Assembly (NCBI GenBank): GCA_002737585.1 | Contig: NSIA01000165.1 | Span: 1 to 6,589, forward strand | Direction of reading: 5' to 3' | DNA from: Planctomycetaceae bacterium | GTDB taxonomy: Bacteria > Planctomycetota > Phycisphaerae > Phycisphaerales > SM1A02 | DNA length: 6,589 bases | Shown here: piece after piece, positions 1-6,495 of the stretch | How the letters are laid out: every line of letters begins with the position of its first letter | How positions within the stretch are numbered: the stretch's first letter is position 1 | Made by a program: the position numbers and the translations under genes | The notes under the pieces: generated by a model | Databases searched by the model: none | Told to the model about the DNA's origin: nothing | What the model saw: only the letters and a program-made list of their open reading frames with translations

Positions 1-96
1 GGCCGCGTGAACTACGACCATTGATGCAGGCGTGAGTAGGTGACGCCGCAGAAACACCAGCCGATGACGGGCTTCTCGCTAGCCGCTCACTCGCTT
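1..96. other. Downstream flank of the operon, nothing recognised
   Basis: I see no gene, no stem with a T-tract and no intrinsic terminator on the minus strand between the tandem repeats and the window edge. Transcription may end outside the window or by a Rho-type mechanism. Confidence 0.3.
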
Positions 97-168
97 GTCA
101 CCAGCTTGTCACATGTCACCAGCTTGTCACATGTCACCAGCTTGTCACATGTCACCAGCTTGTCACAT
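97..168. repeat. Four perfect 18-bp tandem direct repeats
   Basis: The unit GTCACCAGCTTGTCACAT occurs four times without a mismatch or gap, at 97-114, 115-132, 133-150 and 151-168. Each unit holds two GTCAC motifs, so GTCAC recurs with alternating spacings of 11 and 7 bases. The flanks (CTT before, GG after) do not continue the pattern as full copies. The last unit overlaps the 3' end of the small minus-strand gene and supplies its TGA stop at 165-163. Because 18 is a multiple of three, every further copy repeats the same in-frame stop, so changes in copy number would leave the protein unaltered. It could be a variable-number tandem repeat, a cluster of protein-binding sites or a replication slippage product. 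The sequence alone does not decide. Confidence 0.95.
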
Positions 169-468
169 GGACCGCATATCCACGCGTTCAGTGATGCGCT
201 GATCGGCGTCGGGTGCCATCCGTCGCGGGGTGCTGGCATCAAGTCGAGCCGGCATTCCCTGTGGCCAGAGCGCGCTGGCCACTTCAAGCACCGCGCGTGC
301 CACGCTTTCCGGTGCAACCGAACCGTCTGGGCAGAAGTAGTCGTAATCAGCCCATGACAGTGTCAGTGAAACGCCCGCGAGCGAGCCGTCTGCACGAATG
401 TCCTGCACATCGAAGCGCCACCCCGTGGGTTCTTCGCGTTCGGAGATGATCTCAAAGGTGCCAGGCAT
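163..468 (-). CDS. Conserved-looking small soluble protein, unknown function (101 aa)
   Basis: This gene encodes 101 residues with no signal peptide or membrane helix, so it is probably cytoplasmic. I do not recognise a named family. The N-terminal third (GWRFDVQ..., residues 17-38) alternates in a beta-like pattern. It is followed by a striking segment LSWADYDYFCPDGSVAPE at 37-54, then a helix AVLEVASALWPQG at 59-71, and a tail ARLDASTPRRMAPDADQRI at 74-92 with a basic pair and acidic residues. From memory, similar short proteins with an L-W-DYD-PDGS core and an RR-PDAD-RI tail occur in other bacteria, without assigned function. The frame stays open to 618, but the part before 468 overlaps the glycosyltransferase gene and looks non-coding, so I chose the ATG at 468, 11 bases after that gene's stop. 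No clear Shine-Dalgarno precedes it, so it probably relies on coupling. It is the last gene of the putative operon, and its stop lies in the tandem repeats. Confidence 0.72.
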   Translation of the reverse strand: MPGTFEIISEREEPTGWRFDVQDIRADGSLAGVSLTLSWADYDYFCPDGSVAPESVARAVLEVASALWPQGMPARLDASTPRRMAPDADQRITERVDMRSM

Positions 469-479
469 GGCGGACGATG

Positions 480-1928
480 CTATCTGCGGCGCAGCACGAT
501 GATCTCCCCACCGCCAGCATCGATCCACCCCGGGAATCGGGCTTCCTCCACAAATCCCGCGGCCCGCAGTTGTTCCGCGGCAGCAGTCAGTGTGCGTGGA
601 TAAAGAAGCACAGCCCACGCAGCAGCCGGGTCACGCAGATGTTGCTCAAGTGCGGATCCATACGGACCGCTTCCGGGCATATCAACACGCAGCGGCACGG
701 CATACCACTGATGCACATCGTCAGGAAGCCCAACAGCGAACGCGCCCTCGGTGGGCGATCGGTGGCTGGCGACATACATGACCGCCTCGCGAATCTGCTG
801 GCGCGGGCCGAGTGTTGCCAGTGATGCGATCCAGGCGCTGGCGACGACCAATGCCACCATTCGCGCAGCGATCGGCTTTCGATCATTGATTTCCAACAGT
901 CCAGCCGCTAACAACAGGGCGATACCGGGAATGGTGAATGCCAGGAAGCGTGCGTACAGCCAACTGCCAAGAAAGAGTGGGAACGCCAGCGCTACAACGG
1001 CGCCCCCCAACGAAAGTAGGAGGGCAGTGCGCAACCGAGCATCACGCGTTGCCGCTGCGATTCCAGCAAGTACCAAGGGTAGCGCCGTCAGCGAAGCCCA
1101 CGCATTCCATGAGCCGCCGATGGACAGAAGCATCATCAACCCTTCGATACCAAGCAGCGTTGGCTCATTGCCATCGAGCGCACGGAACTCATTTCGAATG
1201 GCAAACATGGCAGGAAGAATTGGCGCGTAGATCAACAGCGTGAGCAGCGCGGCCATGCCGATCGCCATCAGACCAGCACGCGCGGCCTTGGGCGGCGTTC
1301 CGCCGGGCGTGGATGGCGCGCCGCGCAGTAGCACCACCACGCACCACGCCGCATGAAATGCTGGAACACACATCGTTACCAAATGCGCCCAGATTCCCAG
1401 GGCACACGCCGCGGCGTAGATCAGCCACGCGGTCCGTGTTGGGCTGCGGAGCGCGCGTAGAAATGCAGCCGTCATCAGTGCGGAGAAGAGCGTCATCAAC
1501 GAATACCCGCGAGCCTCGGTGGCGGGTAGAACCGCGATCGGCATGAGCGCGGTCATGAACGCAGCCGTCACCGCGAGACGTACGCCCTGAGCATCGCGCC
1601 CCAGGGCGATCATGGCCAGCCACGCTACGGCGAGCACGGCGCCAAGTCCCACAAGGAAACTCGGTAGTCGCACGGTGACTTCATCGACTCCAAGCGCCGC
1701 ACCCGATCCCCACGCGAGTAATGAATGCAGCACGTGGTTCGACTGCGTGTAGTAGGTGGACACCGCGCCCCATGGCCCGTTGATTGAGTACCCAAGGAAT
1801 GCGGCGATTTCGTCGTACCACAGACCGTCGGTCAGAAACGGCGCGCGCACTGCGGCTGCCAGAAGCACCGCCGCGGTTATGGCTATGACAAACCGACGCG
1901 AAATTATTTCTGCAGGCGCGTCAGGCAT
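480..1928 (-). CDS. GT-C fold membrane glycosyltransferase, GT39/ArnT-like
   Basis: This 482-residue multi-pass inner-membrane protein resembles the GT39 / dolichyl-phosphate-mannose mannosyltransferase and ArnT group, which move a sugar from a polyprenyl-phosphate donor to a protein, lipid or glycan on the outer face of the membrane. After the first helix (about 12-30) comes LWYDE with D39-E40, the position of the GT-C catalytic acidic motif in the first outer loop. It is followed by TQSNHVLHSLL (61-71) and, near 138-142, EARGY, matching the second conserved E-x-R motif of such proteins. Roughly ten hydrophobic helices run to about residue 372, with a soluble C-terminal domain of about 110 residues, as in many family members. 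Length is normal. The ATG at 1928 is supported by GAGG at 1939-1936, seven bases upstream and overlapping the MFS stop (TGAGG). The gap to the MFS gene is nine bases. Donor and acceptor cannot be told from sequence. The family call is fairly firm, the specificity is not. Confidence 0.86.
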   Translation of the reverse strand: MPDAPAEIISRRFVIAITAAVLLAAAVRAPFLTDGLWYDEIAAFLGYSINGPWGAVSTYYTQSNHVLHSLLAWGSGAALGVDEVTVRLPSFLVGLGAVLAVAWLAMIALGRDAQGVRLAVTAAFMTALMPIAVLPATEARGYSLMTLFSALMTAAFLRALRSPTRTAWLIYAAACALGIWAHLVTMCVPAFHAAWCVVVLLRGAPSTPGGTPPKAARAGLMAIGMAALLTLLIYAPILPAMFAIRNEFRALDGNEPTLLGIEGLMMLLSIGGSWNAWASLTALPLVLAGIAAATRDARLRTALLLSLGGAVVALAFPLFLGSWLYARFLAFTIPGIALLLAAGLLEINDRKPIAARMVALVVASAWIASLATLGPRQQIREAVMYVASHRSPTEGAFAVGLPDDVHQWYAVPLRVDMPGSGPYGSALEQHLRDPAAAWAVLLYPRTLTAAAEQLRAAGFVEEARFPGWIDAGGGEIIVLRRR

Positions 1929-1935
1929 AGTGCGG

Positions 1936-1939
1936 CCTC
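1936..1939 (-). promoter_or_regulatory. Ribosome binding site of the glycosyltransferase gene
   Basis: GAGG on the minus strand shares GA with the MFS stop codon (TGAGG) and sits seven bases before the ATG at 1928. It fixes that start and suggests that ribosomes ending the MFS gene can re-initiate directly. Confidence 0.6.
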
Positions 1940-3350
1940 ATCGCGTAGTTCCCATCGATTCTGCTTCTTCAATTGACGCTGGCTCGGGTACATCAAAACT
2001 ACCTGCCGATGGGCGCAATGACAATGTCTGCATAGCAATCGGCACGGCGTGCGCCACTTCTTCCCGCACCGTGGTGCACGCAAAGAATGCCAAGGCCCGG
2101 CATCCAGCGCTCATGGCAAAGATGGCGACGTACGCGCCGCCCATCATGCCGACGGCTTCCAGCGATCCCATGCCAGTCAGCGCGATTGAACCAATCATGC
2201 TGCCGGCTGCAGCGGCAAAGCTATTGAAGAGCATGAAGAGCGCCAACATGCTGGTGCGTTCTTCTTCGCGGATTGATTCGAGTGCCAAGAAGAAGAAACC
2301 TAACTCATACGCGCCGAACATGGCGCCGGTGAGCGCTTGCAAACCCAGTAAGTACCAGAATGAATCATTCACCAGCCACAACGCGCTGAGCGGCACAATT
2401 CCTAATGCGCCCCATACGAAGAGTCTTCGCGCGCCGTGCTTCTGTGCAATGCGCCCCCACAGTGGAGCGGTCATGCTCTTTGCTGCAAAGCTTGCGGCGA
2501 TCATTGCCAACACAGCGGCGTCGCTCAAGCCAAGTTGTCGGCTCATATACGGGGTGTAGAACGGCTGCGCAATCTGCACGGCGACGGTCATCAACACCAC
2601 TGCGCCGAGGAGTCGCCCATCCGCGCCACCGCGAACGCGCTGCGCGAAATCGATCCAGCCAACCCGGCGATGATTCTTGAGATTGAGTCCGGGCGCTTCG
2701 CCTTGGCGGTTGAGAAACAGCACGCTCCACAAGCGGCACAGGCCAGCAAGACCAAACACAGTGGCGAAGGCAGCCATCAATCCCAGGTCGATACCCATGT
2801 CAATACCTAACAACCGCTGCGCACGACCAGGGTCACCAAGCATCAGCACCAGTCCGCCCACCAGCAACGATCCCATGATGGAGATTTGGTAGATGCGTGA
2901 CCGCCACCCGAAGTACCGCACGCGAATCCGTCGTGGGAAGAGTGCACCAACCCACGTGTTCCACGCGGGTGCTGCCCCTAAATTCACTGCCCAGTAAATG
3001 CTTGCCACTGCAAAGAGCATCCAAGTTGGCATGACCCCCAGCATGGCCGCCACCACCATCGGAATGAAACTCACGCATTGGATGGTGGCGCACAACATGA
3101 TCCAGCGGCGCGGCGATCCCATGCGTTCGATGCCCCATGGCGCACACGTTTGCAGCACCGCGCCCACCAACTGTGGCACGGTGGAGACCAGGCCGGCAAC
3201 GGCGTCGCCCTTTCCGAGCGCGAGTGCAAAGAGTGGAAAGTTCGTTTCGCCCAGTCCAACCATGAACGCATGGGTGACACCATCCCCCGTGCAGTTGCGG
3301 AGGTCAGATCGAATGGTGCGATGGTCGTGTGCGCGAACGCGTCCCGTCAC
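1938..3350 (-). CDS. Major facilitator superfamily (MFS) transporter
   Basis: This 470-residue carrier has about 12 predicted membrane helices. Helix 1 carries DGVTHAFMVGLGETNFPLF (23-41), continuing into ALALG. An ERMGSPRRW loop (75-83) lies between helices 2 and 3, and its counterpart GRIAQKHGARRL (299-310) in the second half matches the MFS motif A position (G-x-x-x-D/H-x-x-G-R-R). The loop LFPRRIRVRYFGWRSRIYQ (137-155) fits the P-x-R-x-R-YFG-R-x-R signature of a bacterial MFS group of unassigned substrate. A charged cytoplasmic linker (about 215-245) separates the halves, and a hydrophilic tail follows residue 430. I chose the GTG at 3350, not the ATG at 3263, because the GTG overlaps the preceding stop as GTGA, and residues 17-29 look like conserved start of helix 1. 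No Shine-Dalgarno is seen, which fits translational coupling. The substrate is unknown; export of a small molecule or envelope precursor is only a guess from the neighbours. Confidence 0.88.
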   Translation of the reverse strand: MTGRVRAHDHRTIRSDLRNCTGDGVTHAFMVGLGETNFPLFALALGKGDAVAGLVSTVPQLVGAVLQTCAPWGIERMGSPRRWIMLCATIQCVSFIPMVVAAMLGVMPTWMLFAVASIYWAVNLGAAPAWNTWVGALFPRRIRVRYFGWRSRIYQISIMGSLLVGGLVLMLGDPGRAQRLLGIDMGIDLGLMAAFATVFGLAGLCRLWSVLFLNRQGEAPGLNLKNHRRVGWIDFAQRVRGGADGRLLGAVVLMTVAVQIAQPFYTPYMSRQLGLSDAAVLAMIAASFAAKSMTAPLWGRIAQKHGARRLFVWGALGIVPLSALWLVNDSFWYLLGLQALTGAMFGAYELGFFFLALESIREEERTSMLALFMLFNSFAAAAGSMIGSIALTGMGSLEAVGMMGGAYVAIFAMSAGCRALAFFACTTVREEVAHAVPIAMQTLSLRPSAGSFDVPEPASIEEAESMGTTR

Positions 3351-4483
3351 GGTTTCGCGCCGGTACCAGGTGTCGTTGCAGGCGGGGGCGTGCTGCCTTT
3401 CGTACCGCTTCCGCCTGGTCCAGTGGGTGCGCCGCCTGACGGACTGAATGAGCCGCCGCCCGCACCCGTGCCTGCGCCGCCGCGTCCACCAGCGCCGCCG
3501 GTGGTTCCAGTGCTGCCGCCGCCCGCTGAGCCGGTGACGGTGGATGTTCCAAAGCCAGTGACCTTGGACACGCCGATCGGAGCAGTCATATCAACGTATC
3601 GACCACCCGTGCGCTTCGGTGCTTCCGCGGGCAGGGATCCGTATCCAGCCACCTGCCGCTGCACGTAGTCCGGCGCGCGGACGATGATCGAACCGTCGTA
3701 GTAACGAATGGATGCAACGCTGTCGTCCAGCCACACATCGGGCTCGACCAGCGACTTGATGAGTTCGATGAGTTGGTCGGCCTTCTCTTCAGGAGCTCGG
3801 CGCGCTGGTGATTCGCCGGGCGTACCGAACGGAACGCCGCCGCCGCCGCCTCCACCACCGCCGCTTCCGCCGCCACCACCACCGCCGCCGAATCCGCCAC
3901 CGCCTCCACCACCGCCGCCGCCACCACCACCGCCGCCAGTTTGCACTGATTGGCTCAGGTTGAACTCGGGTGCATTGTCAAAGTTTGGGGCTTCGAACAG
4001 CAGGTCTCGAATCGGATAGATGCGGGTCTCTTGCGAGCCGCGCGCATTGAGTCGCGACTTCGTTCCCACTTCCAGGTAGCCCTGGCGCAGTTGCCACGTG
4101 GCGGGCTCGGTGGTCGACATGTCAATCATGCGTTCGAGGACCACGAGCGCTTGCGCGCTGTTCATCTCAAACGTCAGGCGAGCTTCGGGATCGAGTCCGT
4201 CGCCCGCGCCTGGATCATCAGACCAGCGCACCACCATTTCCACGCCGATCAGTTGTTTGAAATAAGCAAACGCTTCCTTCGCCTTGGTGTCTTCAAACTT
4301 CACACTGATGCTGGTGGTCAGCAGCGCACGAAGGATCGGTCCCTTGGCAGTTGCCTGTTTGGTGGCGCGCTGCTCAAGCACGGTATTGATGCGCTCCGAG
4401 AGATTCTGACCGGAAGCAGGAGCGACCGCCACAAGTGTGGCGAGCCCAAGCACGGCACTGAGAGTGGTCTGAATGCGCATCAT
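3347..4483 (-). CDS. Exported secretin-N-domain-like protein with polyglycine linker
   Basis: This gene encodes 378 residues from the ATG at 4483. A signal peptide ends near residue 26 (VAPASGQ-N), so the protein is exported. Residues 57-125 (SISVKFEDTKAKEAFAYFK, GVEMVVRW, LDPEARLTFE, AQALVVLERM) have the pattern of an STN/secretin N0-type domain, and the following GYLEVGTK and TRIYPIRDLL (about 135-162) match the stretch that joins such domains to secretin modules. Residues 183-216 are 15 Gly, Phe, 8 Gly, Ser, 9 Gly. A second folded piece (about 233-284: LIELIKSLVEPDVW, SIRYYDGSIIVRAP) resembles the short repeated element in planctomycete secretin-like proteins. The tail after about 310 is rich in Gly, Ser, Thr and Pro. 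No secretin beta-barrel follows, so it is unlikely to form an outer-membrane pore by itself. An in-frame TTG at 4495 is possible, but GGAG at 4493-4490 lies six bases before the ATG and favours 4483. The stop overlaps the MFS start. Confidence 0.8.
   Translation of the reverse strand: MMRIQTTLSAVLGLATLVAVAPASGQNLSERINTVLEQRATKQATAKGPILRALLTTSISVKFEDTKAKEAFAYFKQLIGVEMVVRWSDDPGAGDGLDPEARLTFEMNSAQALVVLERMIDMSTTEPATWQLRQGYLEVGTKSRLNARGSQETRIYPIRDLLFEAPNFDNAPEFNLSQSVQTGGGGGGGGGGGGGGGFGGGGGGGGSGGGGGGGGGVPFGTPGESPARRAPEEKADQLIELIKSLVEPDVWLDDSVASIRYYDGSIIVRAPDYVQRQVAGYGSLPAEAPKRTGGRYVDMTAPIGVSKVTGFGTSTVTGSAGGGSTGTTGGAGGRGGAGTGAGGGSFSPSGGAPTGPGGSGTKGSTPPPATTPGTGAKP
3836..3937 (-). repeat. Low-complexity glycine-codon tract inside the secretin-like gene
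   Basis: Thirty-two of 34 consecutive codons are glycine, broken only by one TTC (Phe) and one AGC (Ser). The codons are a mix of GGC, GGT and GGA, so this is not a pure trinucleotide microsatellite. The mix suggests selection for a flexible glycine linker or slow decay of an older expansion. Read on the plus strand it gives a polyproline shadow with no support as a gene. Confidence 0.95.
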
Positions 4484-4489
4484 GAAGAT

Positions 4490-4493
4490 CTCC
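4490..4493 (-). promoter_or_regulatory. Ribosome binding site that decides the secretin-like gene start
   Basis: GGAG on the minus strand lies six bases before the ATG at 4483. It is inside the reading frame opened by the TTG at 4495, so it supports the ATG over the TTG. A second ATG follows directly at 4480 and could also be used. Confidence 0.65.
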
Positions 4494-4509
4494 AAGCGAG
4501 GACCGCGAC

Positions 4510-4525
4510 CGCGGAGTCGTCCGCG
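4510..4525 (-). other. Perfect 6-bp hairpin in the leader of the secretin-like gene
   Basis: CGCGGA, a four-base loop, then TCCGCG form a GC-rich stem-loop that ends 16 bases before the GGAG site. It is stable enough to fold in RNA. No T-tract follows, so it is not a typical intrinsic terminator. It could stabilise the 5' end of the operon mRNA or affect ribosome access. Confidence 0.5.
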
Positions 4526-4558
4526 CCGGGTAAGTGTACGGTTGCAGTTGCGGTTTCC

Positions 4559-4580
4559 GATCCGAGAATCGCCACGGATC
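4559..4580. repeat. Inverted repeat GATCCG-N10-CGGATC
   Basis: Two perfect 6-base arms lie at 4559-4564 and 4575-4580, separated by ten bases, in the spacer between the two exported-protein genes. As DNA the spacing of about 16 bases centre to centre would suit a dimeric repressor, and the right arm overlaps the candidate -10 element at 4579-4584. As RNA it would make a weak stem without a T-tract. Confidence 0.4.
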
Positions 4581-4607
4581 TGTAGCGATGCGGCTTGATT
4601 GGCTCAA
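4579..4607 (-). promoter_or_regulatory. Possible sigma70-type promoter for the downstream operon
   Basis: On the minus strand TTGAGC (4607-4602) and TACAGA (4584-4579) are separated by 17 bases, the ideal spacing. The -35 matches the consensus at four of six positions and the -10 only at three. It would transcribe the secretin-like, MFS, glycosyltransferase and small genes. The match is weak and could be chance. Confidence 0.25.
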
Positions 4608-4614
4608 AATGCAC

Positions 4615-6495
4615 TCATTTCCCACGAACGGGATCAGCCGGCAACGCCAAACGCGCCAAGGCACGCTCAGACTCCGTAAGCGCCAAGATGGCGAATGCCT
4701 GCGCCGCCGCTGGTTGCGAAGCGTCCGCCGGCGAAGCGAGCACGCCCCCGCGAGCGCGTTCCGGTGCGGGCGCGCAGTAGGCGATCGTTAGTGGAGCCTG
4801 CAATTGCTGCACAAACCGAATGGCCAGTGCGAGTGTGTTGCTGTCTTCCGCATCGCGTGCTGGCGATCGTGTGGCGGGAAGTCCAGCGACCATTGCCATG
4901 AAGAATTGTGGCCGCGTGGACTGCGCAGAAATTCGCCCGGCGCTTGAGCCGGACATCGGATACGCGCCCGGCATATCAAGGAGCGAAGTGGGGCGATCGG
5001 AACTGTCGGCTTGCACTTGCGTTCCAAGAAGGACCGTTCGCGCGGCTTCAAGTGTGCTTCGATGAGCGGTCATGCGCTGTTCCCATGTGTCGGGCGCGCA
5101 ACGAGCTTCTGCATCGATGAGAAAGGGTGCCACGATCGGAAGTTCTGCGGGGTCGATCGATTTCCACGCGGCATCCAACGCAGCGATGAGGTCCTTTTCT
5201 GGAACGACGGGAGTCCGCATTGCATGAAGTGCTGCAGCGGCATCAAGCACAGCGGCTTGCACGTGCGGGCGCAACGTAGCAAGGGTGGCAGGTGCCAGCA
5301 GGCGGCCGAGTGCGGTGGTCATTGATGCTGCAAATGGCGCATCGATCGTGGCGTTGCTGCCAGCAAGTTCAGCCATCGCAAGTGTTGCGTAGGCAACCGC
5401 GGCCGGCTCTGCAGCGGGGTCCGACTCGGAGTTGTCGTGCTCCATCAATGCGCGGAGCACGGCAATGGCAGCTGATTGAGCCTGATTTCGCAGTGTTTCC
5501 GGAAAGCTTGCGGTTGCTGCGGCGCGTGCAAGTGCCCACGCGCACAGCGCTTGCTCGGTAGCTCCTGCTGCGAACGGCTCATAGCGATCGGCGGCAATCA
5601 CGTAGTCACCGCGCAACCCGGTGCGTGCCATTTGCGCGCCCGCATCGGCAGGAAGTCCTTCGGCAGCGGGAGCGGTTTCAAGTTGTGCGGCTAGGCGCGC
5701 GATGATTGATGCGCATGCAGTGACTGCGTCCGCACGTGATGCAGGCGCGGTAGAAATGGCAGGTAGCACGCGCGCGAGCGTGAACGGGCTACTGGCTGGA
5801 TCATGTTGCGCTAGGCGAATGGACCGTGATGCGTACATCGCGGTGTTTCCACCAAGCGCTTGCAGATCAGGAAGATCTCGTGGCGGTAGACCAAGTTCAG
5901 TGACCATGGCGAGCACCGCGCGCGAGACGGGCGAGGCCATACGCCGCGCCAAGAGTTGCGATGCTGGTTCATAGGCCGTGCGCGTAGCGTCGGTGAGTTG
6001 CAGGCCGCACTCGCCGGGCTCAATGCTGCGCGCAACTTCCTCAAAGGTGCGACCGATCAACGGTTCGCGTGCACCTGCAAGTTCAAGTTCAAGCGTGACG
6101 AGTGTCCCGATGGAATCATTCTCGTTTGCAGTGGTTGGCTGCGACGTGCGCCGCGCACGCGCCGCATCAAGCGCGGAGCGCAGGGCGCGGTCCACAATGC
6201 CGGTCTTGTTGGTATCGCCTGCATCGTGCCCAATTCCAACGATGCGTCCACGCATACGCAGCACCACGGCCGCGCTGTGGACGTCGGCAGGCGTGGCGAC
6301 GGCAGCCCCGGTACCGCCAGCATCCAGCCACGCGCGGGCGGCAAAGAAGGTGGACACCGCATTGGCGGGGTCCGGCAGCGTGTTCTGACCGCTTTGGCAC
6401 GCCCTTGCACCGGCAGAAACCCCCCGCGGAAGCCAGAAGCTTCCACAGATAAGTCCGAGAACCATGGTTTTGACTAGTAAGGACCGCATAATCAT
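4615..6495 (-). CDS. Large exported alanine-rich protein, possible AMMECR1-like and helical-repeat domains
   Basis: This 626-residue protein has an N-terminal signal sequence (basic MIMRSLLVK, hydrophobic core 11-21, likely cut near VSA at 28); I see no lipobox. Residues about 75-206 read VVLRMRGRIVG, then a helix RALRSALDAARARR, a strand pair TLVTLELELAGAREPLIGR, FEEVARSIEPGECGLQL, and a helix ending ELGLPP. This order (RG-x-x-G, A-rich helix, L-x-L-E strand, I-x-x-G-x-x-G-L, K/E-x-GLPP) resembles the AMMECR1 fold, but its LRGCIG core is replaced, so I treat it as a divergent relative at best. Residues about 253-626 are mostly helical, with paired motifs such as TEQALCAWALARAA (313-326), AAVAYATLAMAEL (365-377) and QPAAAQAFAILALTE (594-608), suggesting an alpha/alpha-barrel-like repeat. 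I recognise no catalytic residues. The start could also be the ATG at 6489. No Shine-Dalgarno precedes either. It is 131 bases upstream of the next gene and may share its transcript. Confidence 0.75.
   Translation of the reverse strand: MIMRSLLVKTMVLGLICGSFWLPRGVSAGARACQSGQNTLPDPANAVSTFFAARAWLDAGGTGAAVATPADVHSAAVVLRMRGRIVGIGHDAGDTNKTGIVDRALRSALDAARARRTSQPTTANENDSIGTLVTLELELAGAREPLIGRTFEEVARSIEPGECGLQLTDATRTAYEPASQLLARRMASPVSRAVLAMVTELGLPPRDLPDLQALGGNTAMYASRSIRLAQHDPASSPFTLARVLPAISTAPASRADAVTACASIIARLAAQLETAPAAEGLPADAGAQMARTGLRGDYVIAADRYEPFAAGATEQALCAWALARAAATASFPETLRNQAQSAAIAVLRALMEHDNSESDPAAEPAAVAYATLAMAELAGSNATIDAPFAASMTTALGRLLAPATLATLRPHVQAAVLDAAAALHAMRTPVVPEKDLIAALDAAWKSIDPAELPIVAPFLIDAEARCAPDTWEQRMTAHRSTLEAARTVLLGTQVQADSSDRPTSLLDMPGAYPMSGSSAGRISAQSTRPQFFMAMVAGLPATRSPARDAEDSNTLALAIRFVQQLQAPLTIAYCAPAPERARGGVLASPADASQPAAAQAFAILALTESERALARLALPADPVRGK

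Noticed and set aside
97..168. CRISPR array
   Set aside because: The repeats are directly contiguous, 18 bp long, and have no variable spacers between them.
40..357. Plus-strand open frame containing SHVTSL repeats
   Set aside because: The repeated peptide is only the translation of the 18-bp tandem array, and the rest is antisense to the small minus-strand gene.
469..618. N-terminal extension of the small gene's reading frame up to an ATG at 618
   Set aside because: It overlaps the glycosyltransferase gene in another frame, and its residues are Cys/Arg/Gly/Trp-rich without the character of the downstream protein. The ATG at 468 lies just after the glycosyltransferase stop.
1756..2559. 267-codon plus-strand open frame
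   Set aside because: It is antisense across the junction of two clear membrane-protein genes, with a composition typical of shadow frames in GC-rich DNA and no recognisable domain.
3708..4019. Plus-strand open frame with a long polyproline run
   Set aside because: It is the antisense reading of the glycine codon tract. The minus-strand frame has a signal peptide, recognisable domains and a ribosome binding site.
4559..4580. Intrinsic terminator after the large exported-protein gene
   Set aside because: The stem has only six pairs with a ten-base loop, and no T-tract follows on the minus strand.
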